A stretch of DNA of 64,000 bases from the NCBI RefSeq assembly GCF_018863415.1, contig NZ_JAHKSN010000001.1, forward strand, positions 558,001 through 622,000, written 5' to 3'. A program made the translations under genes and the position numbers. This document shows, piece by piece, positions 46,796 through 61,477 of the stretch. Positions within the stretch are counted from its first letter, which is position 1; each line of letters begins with the position of its first letter. The notes beneath the pieces are model-generated. The model did no database searches and was not told the origin of the DNA. It saw only the letters and a program-made list of their open reading frames with translations. The stretch comes from Deinococcus aestuarii (lineage in GTDB: Bacteria; Deinococcota; Deinococci; Deinococcales; Deinococcaceae).

Positions 46796-47076
46796 GGCGT
46801 GTGCTGACTATCGGCCTGAAGCTTGCCGATGGTCAGGGGAGCCGAACCTTCTTCAAGACAGTTGTAGTCTTCCAGGTGCCAGTGAGCCCAATCGGAAACA
46901 CCTTCTACCGTGAGGCCGAGGAGCAAGCGGGCCAATGACCTCAATCCAGCATCGTTAGCCCGCAAGTACACGCTACCTTCCTCGACACGAACTGAGATTT
47001 CAAAACCTTCCTCCCATTCAGCCCTGAGACCGTCTTGGAGAGTGTAGTCAGGTATGTCGAGGATGAGCTTTGGCAT
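46792..47076 (-). CDS. Imm32-like small protein
   Basis: 94 aa. VYLRANDAGLRSLARLLLGL then DWAHWHLEDYNCLEEGSAPL gives the order GN/AGL-SLA-LL, H-x-H-x-D, LxxGS-LxI seen in Imm32-type immunity proteins of polymorphic toxin systems. No toxin gene is next to it, so it may be an orphan immunity gene. Lower G+C than its neighbours suggests acquisition. Stop overlaps the thioesterase stop by four bases. Confidence 0.5.
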   Translation of the reverse strand: MPKLILDIPDYTLQDGLRAEWEEGFEISVRVEEGSVYLRANDAGLRSLARLLLGLTVEGVSDWAHWHLEDYNCLEEGSAPLTIGKLQADSQHTP

Positions 47077-47122
47077 GACATCAAAGGATGGCGTACTTTG
47101 GGTGCGGCTGACCAGTTTTCTC

Positions 47123-47767
<645 letters not shown>

Positions 47768-47774
47768 GGGGGGA

Positions 47775-47780
47775 AGGATA
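47775..47780 (-). promoter_or_regulatory. -10 box TATCCT, leaderless cyclase gene
   Basis: TATCCT on the minus strand ends seven bases before ATG 47767 and directly adjoins a GCGGTCAGC-family palindrome. Confidence 0.5.
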
Positions 47781-47781
47781 G

Positions 47782-47870
47782 AGCGGTCAGCTCTCAGCGA
47801 TCAGCTTTCAGCAAGAAAGCCGGAAGCCCGGGCGAAAGCTCCTCCTGCTGAAAGCTGACGGCTGACCGCT
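47782..47870. repeat. palindromic repeat, GCGGTCAGC family, copy 2
   Basis: Outer arms AGCGGTCAGC (47782-47791) and GCTGACCGCT (47861-47870), inner arms CAGCTTTCAGCA (47802-47813) and TGCTGAAAGCTG (47846-47857). It fills the gap between the cyclase promoter and the end of the upstream membrane-protein gene. Confidence 0.65.
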
Positions 47871-47874
47871 TCCC

Positions 47875-48357
47875 TCACGTCCCCGGCGTGCTTCCCGGAA
47901 ACACGGCCACGCGGCCCACCATGTAGGCGCACCCGTACAGGAAGAGGGTGACGACGGGCAGGAAGCGCAGGCCCCGGCGGTGCTCGACGAGGCGGCCCCT
48001 CACGAGGACCTCGATCACGTAGAGGCTGAGCAGCACGAAGGCCGTGTACATCCAGTGTTCCGGGTCGCGGGAGGGGTCGTAGGGCAGGCCGTACTTCGTC
48101 AGGCCGCCGCCCACGTTCACGGCGCTCGGCACCTTGGCGCCGCCCACGGCGAGGATCACGCCCGTCACGGCGGGCAGCAGCGTCAACACCCACACCACCC
48201 GCAGCGCCACCAGAAAGCCCGTCCGCACCGTGCCCTTCAGGGCCGGGCCCAGGCTCCAGAGGAAGAGGACCAGCGTGCCCAGCGCGAGGGGCGTGGGAAA
48301 GAGCAGCGCGAGCGAGCTGCCGAACTGAACGTTGTGAATCAGCCGCAGGAGGTCCAT
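47875..48357 (-). CDS. membrane protein of unknown function, four helices
   Basis: 160 aa. Helices at FPTPLALGTLVLFLWSLG, FLVALRVVWVLTLLPAVTGV, HWMYTAFVLLSLYVIEVLV and LPVVTLFLYGCAYMVGRVAV. A conserved-looking loop YGLPYDPSRDPEHW lies between helices 2 and 3. No family recognised. ATG 48357 with a -10 box seven bases upstream. Confidence 0.7.
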   Translation of the reverse strand: MDLLRLIHNVQFGSSLALLFPTPLALGTLVLFLWSLGPALKGTVRTGFLVALRVVWVLTLLPAVTGVILAVGGAKVPSAVNVGGGLTKYGLPYDPSRDPEHWMYTAFVLLSLYVIEVLVRGRLVEHRRGLRFLPVVTLFLYGCAYMVGRVAVFPGSTPGT

Positions 48358-48364
48358 GCGCCCC

Positions 48365-48370
48365 AGCGTA
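48365..48370 (-). promoter_or_regulatory. -10 box TACGCT, leaderless membrane-protein gene
   Basis: TACGCT on the minus strand ends seven bases before ATG 48357. Confidence 0.45.
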
Positions 48371-48379
48371 ACGCGCCCC

Positions 48380-50347
48380 TCACCCCTCCCCCGGCAGGTC
48401 GAGATGCGCCTCGGGGGGCAGGTGGGTGCCGGGCCGCAGGGAGGTTCCGTCCGTGGCCCGGCGCACGGTGAGCGACGCGGGCACGTCGGCGAGCAGGATG
48501 TGCCCGCCGCTGCGGGTGAGCTTCAGCCCCGCCAGGACCGGCGCCCCGAACGCCTCCCCGAGGTCGGTGACGCCGGGGGGCAGGGTGAGGGCGTGGTCCC
48601 CGTACGGCCCGACGACGTGCAGGGCCACCCCCTCCGCGCGCAGCCGCAGCGGCAGCCCCAGCCCCACCAGCGTGCCCAGCGGCGGCCACGGCGAGCGGGC
48701 GGGCCGCGCCACCGCCACGCCGAGCAGGGTGCCGGGGCGGATCACGTCGCCGCCCTCCAGCAGCCGCGCCCCCTGGCTGACCTCCAGGTCGGCGGGCACG
48801 CGCAGCACCCGCAGGCCGCCCTGCGCCTGTTCGAGCCGCAGCCCGCTGAGGTGCGGCACCCGCCCCACCTGCCCGAGGTCGAAGGGGCCGCCGAGCGGGG
48901 TGGACACCGCCGTCACCAACCCGTTCGCGCCGACGAGGGCGAGCGTGCGGTCCTCGCGGTACTGGAGGCCCTCGACGGTCGGCGGGGGTGGGGCGGGGCT
49001 GGGGCGCGCGGCGGCCGGGAGTGGAGGGCGCGGGCGGGCGCGTGATCGGCGGCGCCGGGCGAGCAGGAGGAGCCCGCCCAGCGCGATCAGCCCGAGCAGG
49101 ACCGCGAGGAGCCAGGGGAGGAGGCGACCCCGACCCTCGGGACCGGAGCTGTTCGGGGACACCGGGGGCGTGGGCCGCGGAAGAACCGCCACCCCACCCC
49201 CGGCCGCCGTCACGCCCGCCAGGGGAACGCTGCGCCCGCCCGCGAGGGTCAGGACCGGCGTCACCGCACGCCCCGGCTCCAGCCCCGCGTTCGTCAGCCG
49301 CACGCCGAATTCGCGCCCGCCCGGCAGGCGCACGACCTCACCGCCCAGGCCGGGCGTGGGGCGCAGGGTCGCGGTGGTGGCCTCTTCCAGCCGGTAACGC
49401 AGCGTGACCGTCTCGCCGGGCGCGAGCGTGCGGTCGGCCCCGGGGTTGAGCCAGGTCAGGCTGGGGGCCGGGGCGACGTTCAGGCGCAACAGGACGCGCC
49501 GCACCTGCCCCCCGGCAGTCTGCGCGCAGAGCAGGGCGGGCGTGCCGGGAGGAACGCGGCCTTCGACCCTCAACTGCACCTGCCCATCCGTGACCTGGGT
49601 GCCCGAGAGCCTCACCCGGTCCCCGGCCCCGCCCGCCGCGAGGGTGAGGGCCGCGCCCTCGGGCAAGGGGACGGGAACCTGCCCCGGGTCGCGGACGGTG
49701 AGGACGCCCCCTCCCAGGCGGCCCAGGTCCGGCACCTGGCCGACGGGCACCGTCAGGCCGTCCCCGTAGCCGCTCGCCCCCAGCGCGGCGCGGGCGGCGG
49801 CGGGGATGTCGGTGCCCAGCGCCACGTAATGCAGCGTGTCGAGGGGGCCGCGTCCCCGGAAGGCGGCGAGGGCGTGGGCGGGGCTGGCGCGGTCGTCCGG
49901 GTCGTTGTCGATGCCGTCGGTGAGGATGAAGACGGTCGTCGCGTACCGCTCGCGGGTGCTCAACGGCGCCAGCGCCCGCGCCACGCTGCGGTAGAGGTAG
50001 GTGTTGCGCCCGTCCGCCCGCAGCGCGGCGAGGTCGGCGTTCCAGCGCGCGGCGTCCCCCGGCAGCGCGTAGCTCTGCACCCGCCTCGGCCCGGTGTCGA
50101 AGGTCACGAGTTCGACCTGATCGGGCCCCGCCCCGCGCACGTAGTCCCTCACCGCCGCCTTCACCCGCCCGAAGATGTCCGCCTTCCCGTCCCCGATCCC
50201 GCGCATGCTGCCGCTCGTGTCGAGGATGAACACGGCGCGGGTCTGGGTGGGCAGCGGCCCGGCGGGAAGGGCGCAGGCGGAGGGCGCGGGCTGCGCGTGG
50301 GCGAGGCTGCCCGCGAGCAGGATCATGAGGGCGGAAACGCGGCGCAT
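48380..50347 (-). CDS. exported VWA-domain protein with membrane anchor
   Basis: 655 aa. Signal peptide [19 protein letters not shown], then a von Willebrand A domain (about 40-215) with the MIDAS motif [11 protein letters not shown] and [11 protein letters not shown] beta-rich stalk follows, then one membrane helix ([20 protein letters not shown]) with a basic stop-transfer, a Pro-rich linker and a cytoplasmic region of repeated glycine/strand units ([33 protein letters not shown]) that could be FHA-like. Such proteins bind a ligand outside and pass a signal inward, but no partner is identified. The 130 bases between it and the gyrB regulatory region hold no gene. Confidence 0.78.
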   Translation of the reverse strand: MRRVSALMILLAGSLAHAQPAPSACALPAGPLPTQTRAVFILDTSGSMRGIGDGKADIFGRVKAAVRDYVRGAGPDQVELVTFDTGPRRVQSYALPGDAARWNADLAALRADGRNTYLYRSVARALAPLSTRERYATTVFILTDGIDNDPDDRASPAHALAAFRGRGPLDTLHYVALGTDIPAAARAALGASGYGDGLTVPVGQVPDLGRLGGGVLTVRDPGQVPVPLPEGAALTLAAGGAGDRVRLSGTQVTDGQVQLRVEGRVPPGTPALLCAQTAGGQVRRVLLRLNVAPAPSLTWLNPGADRTLAPGETVTLRYRLEEATTATLRPTPGLGGEVVRLPGGREFGVRLTNAGLEPGRAVTPVLTLAGGRSVPLAGVTAAGGGVAVLPRPTPPVSPNSSGPEGRGRLLPWLLAVLLGLIALGGLLLLARRRRSRARPRPPLPAAARPSPAPPPPTVEGLQYREDRTLALVGANGLVTAVSTPLGGPFDLGQVGRVPHLSGLRLEQAQGGLRVLRVPADLEVSQGARLLEGGDVIRPGTLLGVAVARPARSPWPPLGTLVGLGLPLRLRAEGVALHVVGPYGDHALTLPPGVTDLGEAFGAPVLAGLKLTRSGGHILLADVPASLTVRRATDGTSLRPGTHLPPEAHLDLPGEG

Positions 50348-50477
50348 CGGGTGCCCATTGTGCCCCGAGCGACCCGGAACGCCAAACCCCGGCGGCCCCT
50401 CCTCCCCCGCCCGGAAATTTTTCCCGCGCTGGACGCCCTCCAGCCCGACCGCCCCGATCCCTATTCGGGCCACCGGA

Positions 50478-50494
50478 TTACGCCATTTACGTAA
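50478..50494. promoter_or_regulatory. radiation/desiccation response motif (RDRM) of gyrB
   Basis: The 17-bp palindrome TTACGCCATTTACGTAA fits the Deinococcus RDRM consensus TTATGTYATTGACATAA in its spacing and in the flanking TTA/TAA arms. It ends five bases before the -35 box of gyrB. DdrO represses RDRM genes and is cleaved by PprI after damage; gyrB is a known member of this regulon. Confidence 0.75.
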
Positions 50495-50499
50495 AATAT

Positions 50500-50528
50500 T
50501 TGACCCATTTCAACCCAGCAGGTATACT
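50500..50528 (+). promoter_or_regulatory. gyrB promoter
   Basis: TTGACC (50500-50505), exactly 17 bases, TATACT (50523-50528). A near-consensus sigma-70 promoter directly downstream of the RDRM; the leader to ATG 50620 is about 85 bases. Confidence 0.75.
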
Positions 50529-50619
50529 GTCAGGACCTTCGGGGGCGCACCTGGCGCCCGTTTTTTCCGAATCGAACCTTGATCGCCGCGCCCTCACCCG
50601 GGGCGCTGCCAGGAGGACC

Positions 50620-52593
<1,974 letters not shown>

Positions 52594-52606
52594 GGGAAGC
52601 AGGACC

Positions 52607-52644
52607 AGGAAAGACCCGCCCTCACACCCGGGCGGGTCTTTCCT
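52607..52644. terminator. bidirectional terminator between gyrB and the S10 gene
   Basis: AGGAAAGACCCGCC (52607-52620) and GGCGGGTCTTTCCT (52631-52644) form a perfect 14-bp stem; the T/A-rich base of the stem serves both directions. Confidence 0.75.
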
Positions 52645-52650
52645 GTTGAA

Positions 52651-54180
52651 TCAGCGCCGCCCGACCGCCCACTCGATGAACGAGGCCAGGTCCACCGACT
52701 GCCGCTCCAGACTGGGCAGGTGGACGTACATCATGTGACCCGCCTCGTAGAACGTCTCACGGATGTTCTCCCGCAGGGCCGGGGCGAGGCCCAGATGGTC
52801 GAGCGTATGGCGGGTGGCGTGGTACGGCGTGGCGAAGTCGTAGTAGCCCGACGTGACGAGGATTTTGAGGTGCGGGTTCTGATGCATGGCCTTGCGCAGG
52901 GTGTCGGAGACGCGCACGTGCGTGTTCTCGAACTCCTTGAAGCTCCAGGGACGCACTCGCCCCGATATGATCTCGTAGGGCAGATCGGACTCGAAGCCGA
53001 GTTCGACGCGGACGTAGTGGTTCATGGCCGCGGTGTAGGGGCCGAGGATGGCGCTCAGGCTCGGGTCGTACTCGGGCCCTTCGCCGCCCGCGTCCCGGTC
53101 GATGCCAGTAAAGCGGCTGTCCAGTCGCCCCACCGTGCGGTTCTGATCGCGCAGCAGCTCCTTGCAGAAGCGGTCGAGGGTCACCCGCAAGTCGTTTCGC
53201 AGCACGAAGTCCACGCTCAGGCCGGTCAGCTCGGCGTACCGCTCGGCCACCCGCCGCCTTTCCTCGGCGCCCAGGCGGGACCCGGCGTGGAGGGCGCGGG
53301 CGTACTCGCCGTCCGCGAACGCCTCGGCCTCGCGCAGCACCTCGGGCAGGGTGCGCCGAGCCGTGAGCCTGCCGTGATACCAGGCGGTCGCGGCGGCGGT
53401 CGGCAGATGCACGAGGTAGGGCAGGTCGTGGCCCGGCGTGAAGTCCACCGTGGAGAAGTCCAGGATGGAGCTGACCAGCAAGATGCCGTTCAGGTACAGG
53501 CCGTGGCGCTCCTGGAGGTACCCGCTGAGGCCCGCCGCGCGGGTGGTGCCGTAACTCTCCCCGATCAGGAACTTGGGGCTGAGCCAGCGCCCCGCCCGGC
53601 TGGTCCAGAGGCGAATGAAGTCACCCACCGACTCGATGTCCTTTTGAAAGCCGTGAAAGTCGCCCGGCTTCTCGCCCTCCGTCACGCGGGAATACCCGGT
53701 ACTGACCGGATCGATGAACACCAGGTCCGAGTGGGTCAGCAGCGTGAACTCGTTGTCTACGAGGTCGTAGGGAGGCCCGGTCAGCGCTCCGGCGTCACCC
53801 ATCACCACCCGGCGTGGGCCGAGCACGCCCAGGTGCAGCCACACGGAACTGCTGCCCGGCCCACCGTTGAAGCTGAAGGTGACGGACCGCCCACGCGGGT
53901 CCGGCTGACCGTCCAGCGCGTAAGCCGTAAAAAAGACCCGGGCGCGGGGCTTCGACCCCTCGGACTCGCCCTCCTTGGCGTGCTTCTCCTCGGCCAGGAC
54001 CAGCGTGCCCGCTGTGACGGTGTAGTGGAGTTCGCGGCCATTCACGGTGACGCGGTGGTGGGTGACACGAACCTCGTCCTGAGACCGCTCCTCGTCCGGG
54101 CGGCCCTTCTCGCCCACCTGGACCTTGACCTTCACCTCGGCGTCCTGCTCCGCCGTCTGCCTCTCCTGGTCTTCGCTCAT
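52651..54180 (-). CDS. S10 family serine carboxypeptidase-like protein
   Basis: 509 aa alpha/beta hydrolase. Oxyanion segment FSFNGGPGSSSVWLH, catalytic serine in FLIGESYGTTRAAG, aspartate in SGYYDFATP and histidine in EAGHMMYVH are all present. There is no signal peptide; the N-terminus is acidic and charged (SEDQERQTAEQDAEVKVKV), so it is likely cytoplasmic, which is unusual for S10 enzymes of eukaryotes but common in bacteria. Start at 54180; no ribosome-binding site is clear. Confidence 0.88.
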   Translation of the reverse strand: MSEDQERQTAEQDAEVKVKVQVGEKGRPDEERSQDEVRVTHHRVTVNGRELHYTVTAGTLVLAEEKHAKEGESEGSKPRARVFFTAYALDGQPDPRGRSVTFSFNGGPGSSSVWLHLGVLGPRRVVMGDAGALTGPPYDLVDNEFTLLTHSDLVFIDPVSTGYSRVTEGEKPGDFHGFQKDIESVGDFIRLWTSRAGRWLSPKFLIGESYGTTRAAGLSGYLQERHGLYLNGILLVSSILDFSTVDFTPGHDLPYLVHLPTAAATAWYHGRLTARRTLPEVLREAEAFADGEYARALHAGSRLGAEERRRVAERYAELTGLSVDFVLRNDLRVTLDRFCKELLRDQNRTVGRLDSRFTGIDRDAGGEGPEYDPSLSAILGPYTAAMNHYVRVELGFESDLPYEIISGRVRPWSFKEFENTHVRVSDTLRKAMHQNPHLKILVTSGYYDFATPYHATRHTLDHLGLAPALRENIRETFYEAGHMMYVHLPSLERQSVDLASFIEWAVGRR

Positions 54181-54230
54181 GGGTAGGTCAGTTTTACCGC
54201 GCCCGGAGAGGGAATGGGCGGGCCTCAGGT

Positions 54231-54720
54231 TTAGAAAGGCGCTTCTCCTCGACAAAGTGCATCAATCGCCGTGCACACGCCCTCAAACTGCCCCAACACT
54301 TCCGCATTCCTGAAGCGCGCAACCTGGATGCCCGCCGCCGCGAGCTGCCATGTCCGCTCGGCGTCGTACTCCACCGCCGCCGAACCGTCGTGGCTGTGCC
54401 CATCCAGTTCGATGCACAGCCTCAGGGAGGGGCGAGTAGAAATCTAGGATGTAGCCGTGAAGCGGGACCTGACGCCGGAACTTGACCGGATAGGGCGGCG
54501 CTCAGAAAGCTTGTCACCCTCAGCCCTTCGCTGCGCTCAAGGGTAACTTCCGCGAAGGGTTCCTCAGTCTTGGGATGTTTCTCCGCTCAGCATGACAACC
54601 CTTCTGCGCTCCGCCGTAGGTGCGGAGGAACTCGAACCAGAGTTTGCGCGCGGCGGGGGTCTGGCTGTTGCGGAGTCCTCTTGCGTGGGGGGCCAGGCGC
54701 TGGGTGTAGGCGTGACGCAT
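54231..54720 (-). pseudogene. DUF559 endonuclease gene, broken by an insertion and a frameshift
   Basis: The N-terminus (54720 down to 54617) reads [20 protein letters not shown]...LWFEFLRTY. The next piece, after the 123-bp insertion, resumes PVKFRRQVPLHGYILDFYSP, which continues the same domain (T-Y-P-V-K). One extra base in the C-run at 54427-54432 then shifts the frame to LRLCIELDGHSHDGSAAVEY and on to RFRNAEVLGQFEGV, ending at TAA 54231. This is the DUF559 (Vsr-like, PD-(D/E)XK) fold: the D in ILDFY and E-x-D in IELDG are the nuclease residues. A leaderless -10 box remains at 54727. Confidence 0.75.
54494..54616. mobile_element. 123-bp MITE-like insertion with terminal repeats
   Basis: The element splits the DUF559 gene. 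Flanking TAG at 54491-54493 and at 54617-54619 is a 3-bp target duplication. The ends GGCGGCGCTCAGAA (left) and the complement of TTCTGCGCTCCGCC (right) match at 12 of 14 positions. Inside lies the inverted core TTGTCACCCTCAGC...GCTCAGCATGACAA, also present at 32688. It codes for nothing and must be moved by a transposase elsewhere. Confidence 0.75.
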
Positions 54721-54726
54721 GGCGAG

Positions 54727-54732
54727 AGCTTA
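54727..54732 (-). promoter_or_regulatory. -10 box TAAGCT of the broken DUF559 gene
   Basis: TAAGCT on the minus strand ends six bases before ATG 54720, so the gene was probably leaderless when intact. Confidence 0.4.
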
Positions 54733-54740
54733 GGCGGGGA

Positions 54741-54872
54741 GACCCCTCAGTCGGCTGCGTCGACAACTCCCCTCAAAGGGGAGCCTTTTGGGGCGCACGA
54801 CACTGGAGGAACGAAACCCACGACAGCCTCCCTTCTAAGGGGAGGTGGCGCGAAGCGCCGGAGGGGTTACTG
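54741..54872. repeat. hairpin repeat block before mfd
   Basis: CTCCCCTCAAAGGGGAG (54767-54783), then CCTCCCTTCTAAGGGGAGG (54827-54845) and GGCGCGAAGCGCC (54847-54859), followed by GGAGGGG. Related pieces are at 21990-22022. The block lies between the mfd stop and the DUF559 remnant and may end the mfd transcript. Confidence 0.5.
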
Positions 54873-54888
54873 GGCAAAAGCTTCCGCC

Positions 54889-58014
<3,126 letters not shown>

Positions 58015-58021
58015 AGGGGGG

Positions 58022-58027
58022 ATTGTA
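58022..58027 (-). promoter_or_regulatory. -10 box TACAAT, leaderless mfd
   Basis: TACAAT on the minus strand ends seven bases before GTG 58014. Confidence 0.5.
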
Positions 58028-58072
58028 CGCGGGGGCGCCGGGAGGGAGGGCGAGCGAAGGAACGAAGCGGGG

Positions 58073-58078
58073 TACAGT
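58073..58078 (+). promoter_or_regulatory. -10 box TACAGT, DinB gene
   Basis: TACAGT ends five bases before ATG 58084; divergent from mfd, with about 45 bases between the two -10 boxes. Confidence 0.4.
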
Positions 58079-58083
58079 CGGAC

Positions 58084-58593
58084 ATGACCACCGGAACGAC
58101 CGGGGCGGCGGACGCGGCCCTGAGAACCCACGTCCGCGCGCTGCTCACCGAGCGGCAGGCCCACGTCCTGCTGAGCGACGTGCTGGACGGCTTTCCCCTG
58201 GAGCGTATCAACGACCGCCCGGAGGGGGTGCCGTACTCCGCCTGGGAGGTGCTCTGGCACCTACGCTTCACCCAGCGCGACATCCTCGACTTCGTGCGGG
58301 ACGAGGCGTACGTGGAGCCGGAGTGGCCCACTGGCTACTGGCCCGACAGGACCCGAGCGGCGGCAACACCCGAGGACTGGCATGCGGAGGCGCAGGCTTT
58401 CCGGGAAGACCTCGCGGCGCTGCTGACGCTGCTGGACGATCCCACCACCGATCTCCTCGCCGTCGTGCCCAATGGCGCGAAACCGGGGGCGGGCGAGCAG
58501 ACGTGGTTGCGCGAGTTCCTGCTCGTCGCGGACCACAACGCCTACCACGTAGGGCAACTGATGTTGTTAAAGCGGGTGCTGGGCGCGGGCTAG
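58084..58593 (+). CDS. DinB family protein
   Basis: 169 aa four-helix-bundle metal protein. The three metal histidines appear in [10 protein letters not shown] and in the C-terminal [17 protein letters not shown]. Deinococcus genomes carry many DinB-like genes, and some are damage-induced; the biochemical role is usually thiol-transferase-like or unknown. No RDRM palindrome is visible in front of it. Shares CTAG with the convergent gene at its end. Confidence 0.85.
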   Translation: MTTGTTGAADAALRTHVRALLTERQAHVLLSDVLDGFPLERINDRPEGVPYSAWEVLWHLRFTQRDILDFVRDEAYVEPEWPTGYWPDRTRAAATPEDWHAEAQAFREDLAALLTLLDDPTTDLLAVVPNGAKPGAGEQTWLREFLLVADHNAYHVGQLMLLKRVLGAG

Positions 58594-59000
58594 CGCCCCG
58601 GCTTGCAATTCGTCAGCAGGGGGCGGGTGCTGCTCGTGTCGGTGCCGACAAAGGTGCTCAGGTCGGCCTGCCCCTGATGTTCCCACCATTCCAGGCCGCC
58701 GCCGCTCACGGTCGGGCCATACAGGCTGGCATAACGCGCTCCGCTGGCCGAGATCGCCTGAGCCAGCCCGTACTGCTGCCCATTCCAGTTCAGGACGGCG
58801 AAGAGGGGGCCGTCCGCGCCGTAGTTCACGTAGGAGACGCTGATTTTCCTGCCGCCGTCACAGGTGTAGTGGAAGGTGCGGGAGCTGACGGAGGTGGGGG
58901 CGGAGGGGTTGATATTCCCCGAGGCACGGCTGCCTCCACCGGCAACAGCACTCCCAGCAAGGGCGGCGACAGCCGTCAGCAGCAGAATCCTCGTCTTCAT
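58590..59000 (-). CDS. MliC-like lysozyme-inhibitor family protein
   Basis: 136 aa. Signal peptide [20 protein letters not shown], then a beta-barrel with [27 protein letters not shown] and the inhibitory-loop region [13 protein letters not shown] followed by [13 protein letters not shown]; this is the MliC order, with cysteines in HYTCDGG and LLTNCKPG. MliC/PliC proteins block C-type lysozyme in the periplasm. No lipobox, so it would be soluble in the cell envelope. Confidence 0.78.
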   Translation of the reverse strand: MKTRILLLTAVAALAGSAVAGGGSRASGNINPSAPTSVSSRTFHYTCDGGRKISVSYVNYGADGPLFAVLNWNGQQYGLAQAISASGARYASLYGPTVSGGGLEWWEHQGQADLSTFVGTDTSSTRPLLTNCKPGR

Positions 59001-59006
59001 GGCCCA

Positions 59007-59012
59007 ACGCTA
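59007..59012 (-). promoter_or_regulatory. -10 box TAGCGT, leaderless MliC-like gene
   Basis: TAGCGT on the minus strand ends six bases before ATG 59000. Confidence 0.45.
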
Positions 59013-59054
59013 CAGGAAGCGGCCCCCGCCTCCCCCCGGAATCGTTCCTCCCGC

Positions 59055-60221
59055 TCAGTACCGGGGCAACCCGGCCAGCCCGCCGAACTCGCGCACCAGC
59101 CGCTCGGCGTGGTCGCCGTGCACCCGCCTGACCTCGATGCCGTAGAGATCGATCAGGTCGGGCAGCACCTCCTCCAGGGTGACGCGCTCCATCAGGCTGC
59201 CGTCGAGGGGGCTCTCGGTCACGTCCTTCCGGCTGGTGAAGTAGGGAACCTCGCGGTTGTGGCTGCGGTAGAGGTTCATCTGCGAGCCGTCTCCGGGGAT
59301 CACGAGCCGGTAGATGCGTGCCTCCTGAATCATCTCCAGCACGCGCTCGACCTCCATCACACCCTGTTCCTGTATCTGGTCGAGCAGGGCGGCTTCCGTT
59401 TTCTGGCGGTGGTCCTCGACGATGGGCCCGATCTTGTCCAGAATCTCCGCCGGGTTCACCCAGCCCGCGCCGCCCGTCACGTTCGTCTCGCCGATCACCT
59501 CGTAGGGCGCCTTGTCGGGAATCTCGGCCTTGAACTCCGCCACCCGCTGCACGGGCCCCACCAGGATCAGGGCGTTGATATCGCGCCGGGTCATCAGCTC
59601 GCCCAGCTCCGCCGCCATGCGGTTGTAAAAGCGCTGCTGGTTGGCGTCCTCGCGGTCCTCGAAGAGGTCGGTGCCGCTGTCGCTGCGGGGGCCGCTGCCC
59701 TGACCGCCGGTGCCCGGCGCCCCCGGCACGTGGCGGGTGCTCGAAGTCAGGGTGTCCCACCGCTCGCCGTCGTCGAGGCGAACGTTCTCATGACGCCGGA
59801 TTTCGGCCAGCTCGCCCTGCCGCAGCAGGAAGAAGCGGGCCCACTCCCGGTCCACCGCGAGGACGGCCACGGTGGGCAGCAGGTCCAGGATGCCCGCCAC
59901 CAGCGACCCCAGGGGCCGACCGTAGTGGAAGCGCTCGGGCAGGTCGGCGTTGATGTCGAAGCGCTCCAGCGATTCATCGTCGCCGCTCACCACATACAGC
60001 GCGCTCTTGCCGTGGTGGGTGCGGGGCCGCGCGAGGTCGTCGAGAACCTGTTTCATCACCGTGGGGGGCACGCCCGCCTCCTGCATCGCCACCTTGACGC
60101 GGGTCTGAAGGGCCCCGCCCCCGTTGTCCACGTTGGCGGGGTTGTCGTTGACGACGGCCATCAGGACCATCGCGTTGTCGGGAAGCTCCTGGATGCGGCG
60201 CACGTCGGCTCTGGAAATCAT
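59055..60221 (-). CDS. baeRF/VLRF1-like (release-factor-fold) protein
   Basis: 388 aa. The middle has [20 protein letters not shown], a strand-rich segment, then [40 protein letters not shown] and [14 protein letters not shown]; this order resembles bacterial relatives of the archaeo-eukaryotic release factor fold, proposed to act on ribosomes or ribosome-bound peptides. The N-terminus ([20 protein letters not shown]) and a helical C-terminal part ([40 protein letters not shown]) complete it. Start 60221 follows GGGGGAGA. Function inferred only from fold pattern. Confidence 0.5.
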   Translation of the reverse strand: MISRADVRRIQELPDNAMVLMAVVNDNPANVDNGGGALQTRVKVAMQEAGVPPTVMKQVLDDLARPRTHHGKSALYVVSGDDESLERFDINADLPERFHYGRPLGSLVAGILDLLPTVAVLAVDREWARFFLLRQGELAEIRRHENVRLDDGERWDTLTSSTRHVPGAPGTGGQGSGPRSDSGTDLFEDREDANQQRFYNRMAAELGELMTRRDINALILVGPVQRVAEFKAEIPDKAPYEVIGETNVTGGAGWVNPAEILDKIGPIVEDHRQKTEAALLDQIQEQGVMEVERVLEMIQEARIYRLVIPGDGSQMNLYRSHNREVPYFTSRKDVTESPLDGSLMERVTLEEVLPDLIDLYGIEVRRVHGDHAERLVREFGGLAGLPRY

Positions 60222-60384
60222 GTTCTCCCCCTTCCGCGGCCCCATTGTCGAAAGGCGCGGGCGGGCGGCGTCTCCCATTTCGCTCAAGGTCGGTTCACGC
60301 TCGCCCCGCCCCGGCTCCAGTCGCCCGGCCCCTCACCTGCGCCCGCTTGCCCATACAGTTTACAAAACAGATCAATTTGTTTGG

Positions 60385-60390
60385 TAGACT
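60385..60390 (+). promoter_or_regulatory. -10 box TAGACT with upstream A+T-rich inverted repeat
   Basis: TAGACT ends seven bases before ATG 60398. Just upstream CAAAACA and TGTTTGG (60363-60384) form an imperfect inverted repeat in an unusually A+T-rich stretch (TTTACAAAACAGATCAATTT), a candidate operator or UP-like element. Confidence 0.45.
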
Positions 60391-60397
60391 GAGGGCC

Positions 60398-61372
60398 ATG
60401 AAACGAACCCTCCTCTCCCTCGCCACGCTCGCCCTCACGCTGGGCGGCGCGCAGGCTCAACAGGTCAAGGAAGTCCGGCTGGGCGTCTTTCCCAACGTCA
60501 CGCACGCGGCCGGGCTGGTGGGCGTGCAGCGCGGCCTCTTCCAGAAGGAACTCGGCAACGTCAAGCTCGTGGTCAAGGAGTTCGCCAACGGCTCGCAGAT
60601 CAACGAGGCCTTCGCGGCGGGGGCCATCGACGCGGCGTACGTGGGTCCTGGCCCGGCGATGAACGCCTTCCTGCGCGGGGTGCCCATCCAGGTGTACGCG
60701 GGGGCGGCGAACGCGGGGGCGGTGCTCGTGGGCCGCCAGGACAGCGGGATTCGCAACGTGAAGGGCCTCGCGGGCAAGAAGGTCGCCGTGCCCACGCGCG
60801 GCTCGACGCAGGACATCAGCCTGCGCCACCTCCTGCACGTCAACGGCCTGAGGGCCACCGACGAGGGCGGCAACGTGACCATCGTGCCCATCGACCCGGC
60901 GAACATGCCCGCCGCCTTCGCCAGCAAGCAGGTGGACGCGGCCCTGGTGCAAGAACCCTGGGGTGCCGTCATGGAGACCCAGGGCGCGCGGCTGATCGCG
61001 AATGAAAAGGCGATCTGGGAGGGCGGCAACTACACGACCACCGTGTTCGTGGTGAACACGAAGTTCGCCGAGCAAAACCCGGAAGTGGTGAAAGACCTCC
61101 TGCGCGGGCACCTCGCCGCGATCACCTTCATCAACAAGAGTAGCGCGGGGGCGCAAAAGGCCATCGCGGACCAGATTCAGGCGTTCACGGGAAAGCGGCC
61201 CAACTCCGCCGAACTGTTCAAGGCCCTGGCGCGGACCAAGGTCACCTGGGACATCAACCTCAAGACGCTCGGCGAGTACGCCCAGCTCAACCAGGAGGCG
61301 GGCTTCGCGCGGGACGTGCCGGACCTGGGCCGCTTCGTGAACCTGAGCGTGGTGCGGGGGCTGGCGAGGTAA
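60398..61372 (+). CDS. aliphatic sulfonate-type ABC substrate-binding protein
   Basis: 324 aa, exported ([21 protein letters not shown]). Two-lobed NMT1/SsuA-like binding protein: [80 protein letters not shown] and [18 protein letters not shown]. Sulfonate or nitrate-type substrates are typical. The permease and ATPase genes are not adjacent, so it is an orphan or its partners are elsewhere. Confidence 0.82.
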   Translation: MKRTLLSLATLALTLGGAQAQQVKEVRLGVFPNVTHAAGLVGVQRGLFQKELGNVKLVVKEFANGSQINEAFAAGAIDAAYVGPGPAMNAFLRGVPIQVYAGAANAGAVLVGRQDSGIRNVKGLAGKKVAVPTRGSTQDISLRHLLHVNGLRATDEGGNVTIVPIDPANMPAAFASKQVDAALVQEPWGAVMETQGARLIANEKAIWEGGNYTTTVFVVNTKFAEQNPEVVKDLLRGHLAAITFINKSSAGAQKAIADQIQAFTGKRPNSAELFKALARTKVTWDINLKTLGEYAQLNQEAGFARDVPDLGRFVNLSVVRGLAR

Positions 61373-61374
61373 GA

Positions 61375-61465
61375 AGCGGTCAGCCATCAGCTCTCAGCCT
61401 TCAGCGGCCCCGGCTCCGGCTGGGGCTTTTGTCTGGCTGACCGCTGACGGCTGACCGCTGACCGC
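61375..61465. repeat. palindromic repeat, GCGGTCAGC family, copy 3
   Basis: AGCGGTCAGC (61375-61384) pairs with GCTGACCGCT (61436-61445), followed by two further GCTGAC-NGC units up to 61465. The loop holds its own hairpin with a T-run, a terminator. Confidence 0.65.
61407..61430 (+). terminator. rho-independent terminator of the binding-protein gene
   Basis: GCCCC (61407-61411), a GC-rich loop, GGGGC (61422-61426), then TTTT; inside the palindromic repeat. Confidence 0.6.
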
Positions 61466-61471
61466 TATCCT
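61466..61471 (+). promoter_or_regulatory. -10 box TATCCT, leaderless gene at 61478
   Basis: TATCCT ends six bases before ATG 61478 and starts directly after the palindromic repeat, whose CTGACG could act as a -35. Confidence 0.5.
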
Positions 61472-61477
61472 TCCCCC

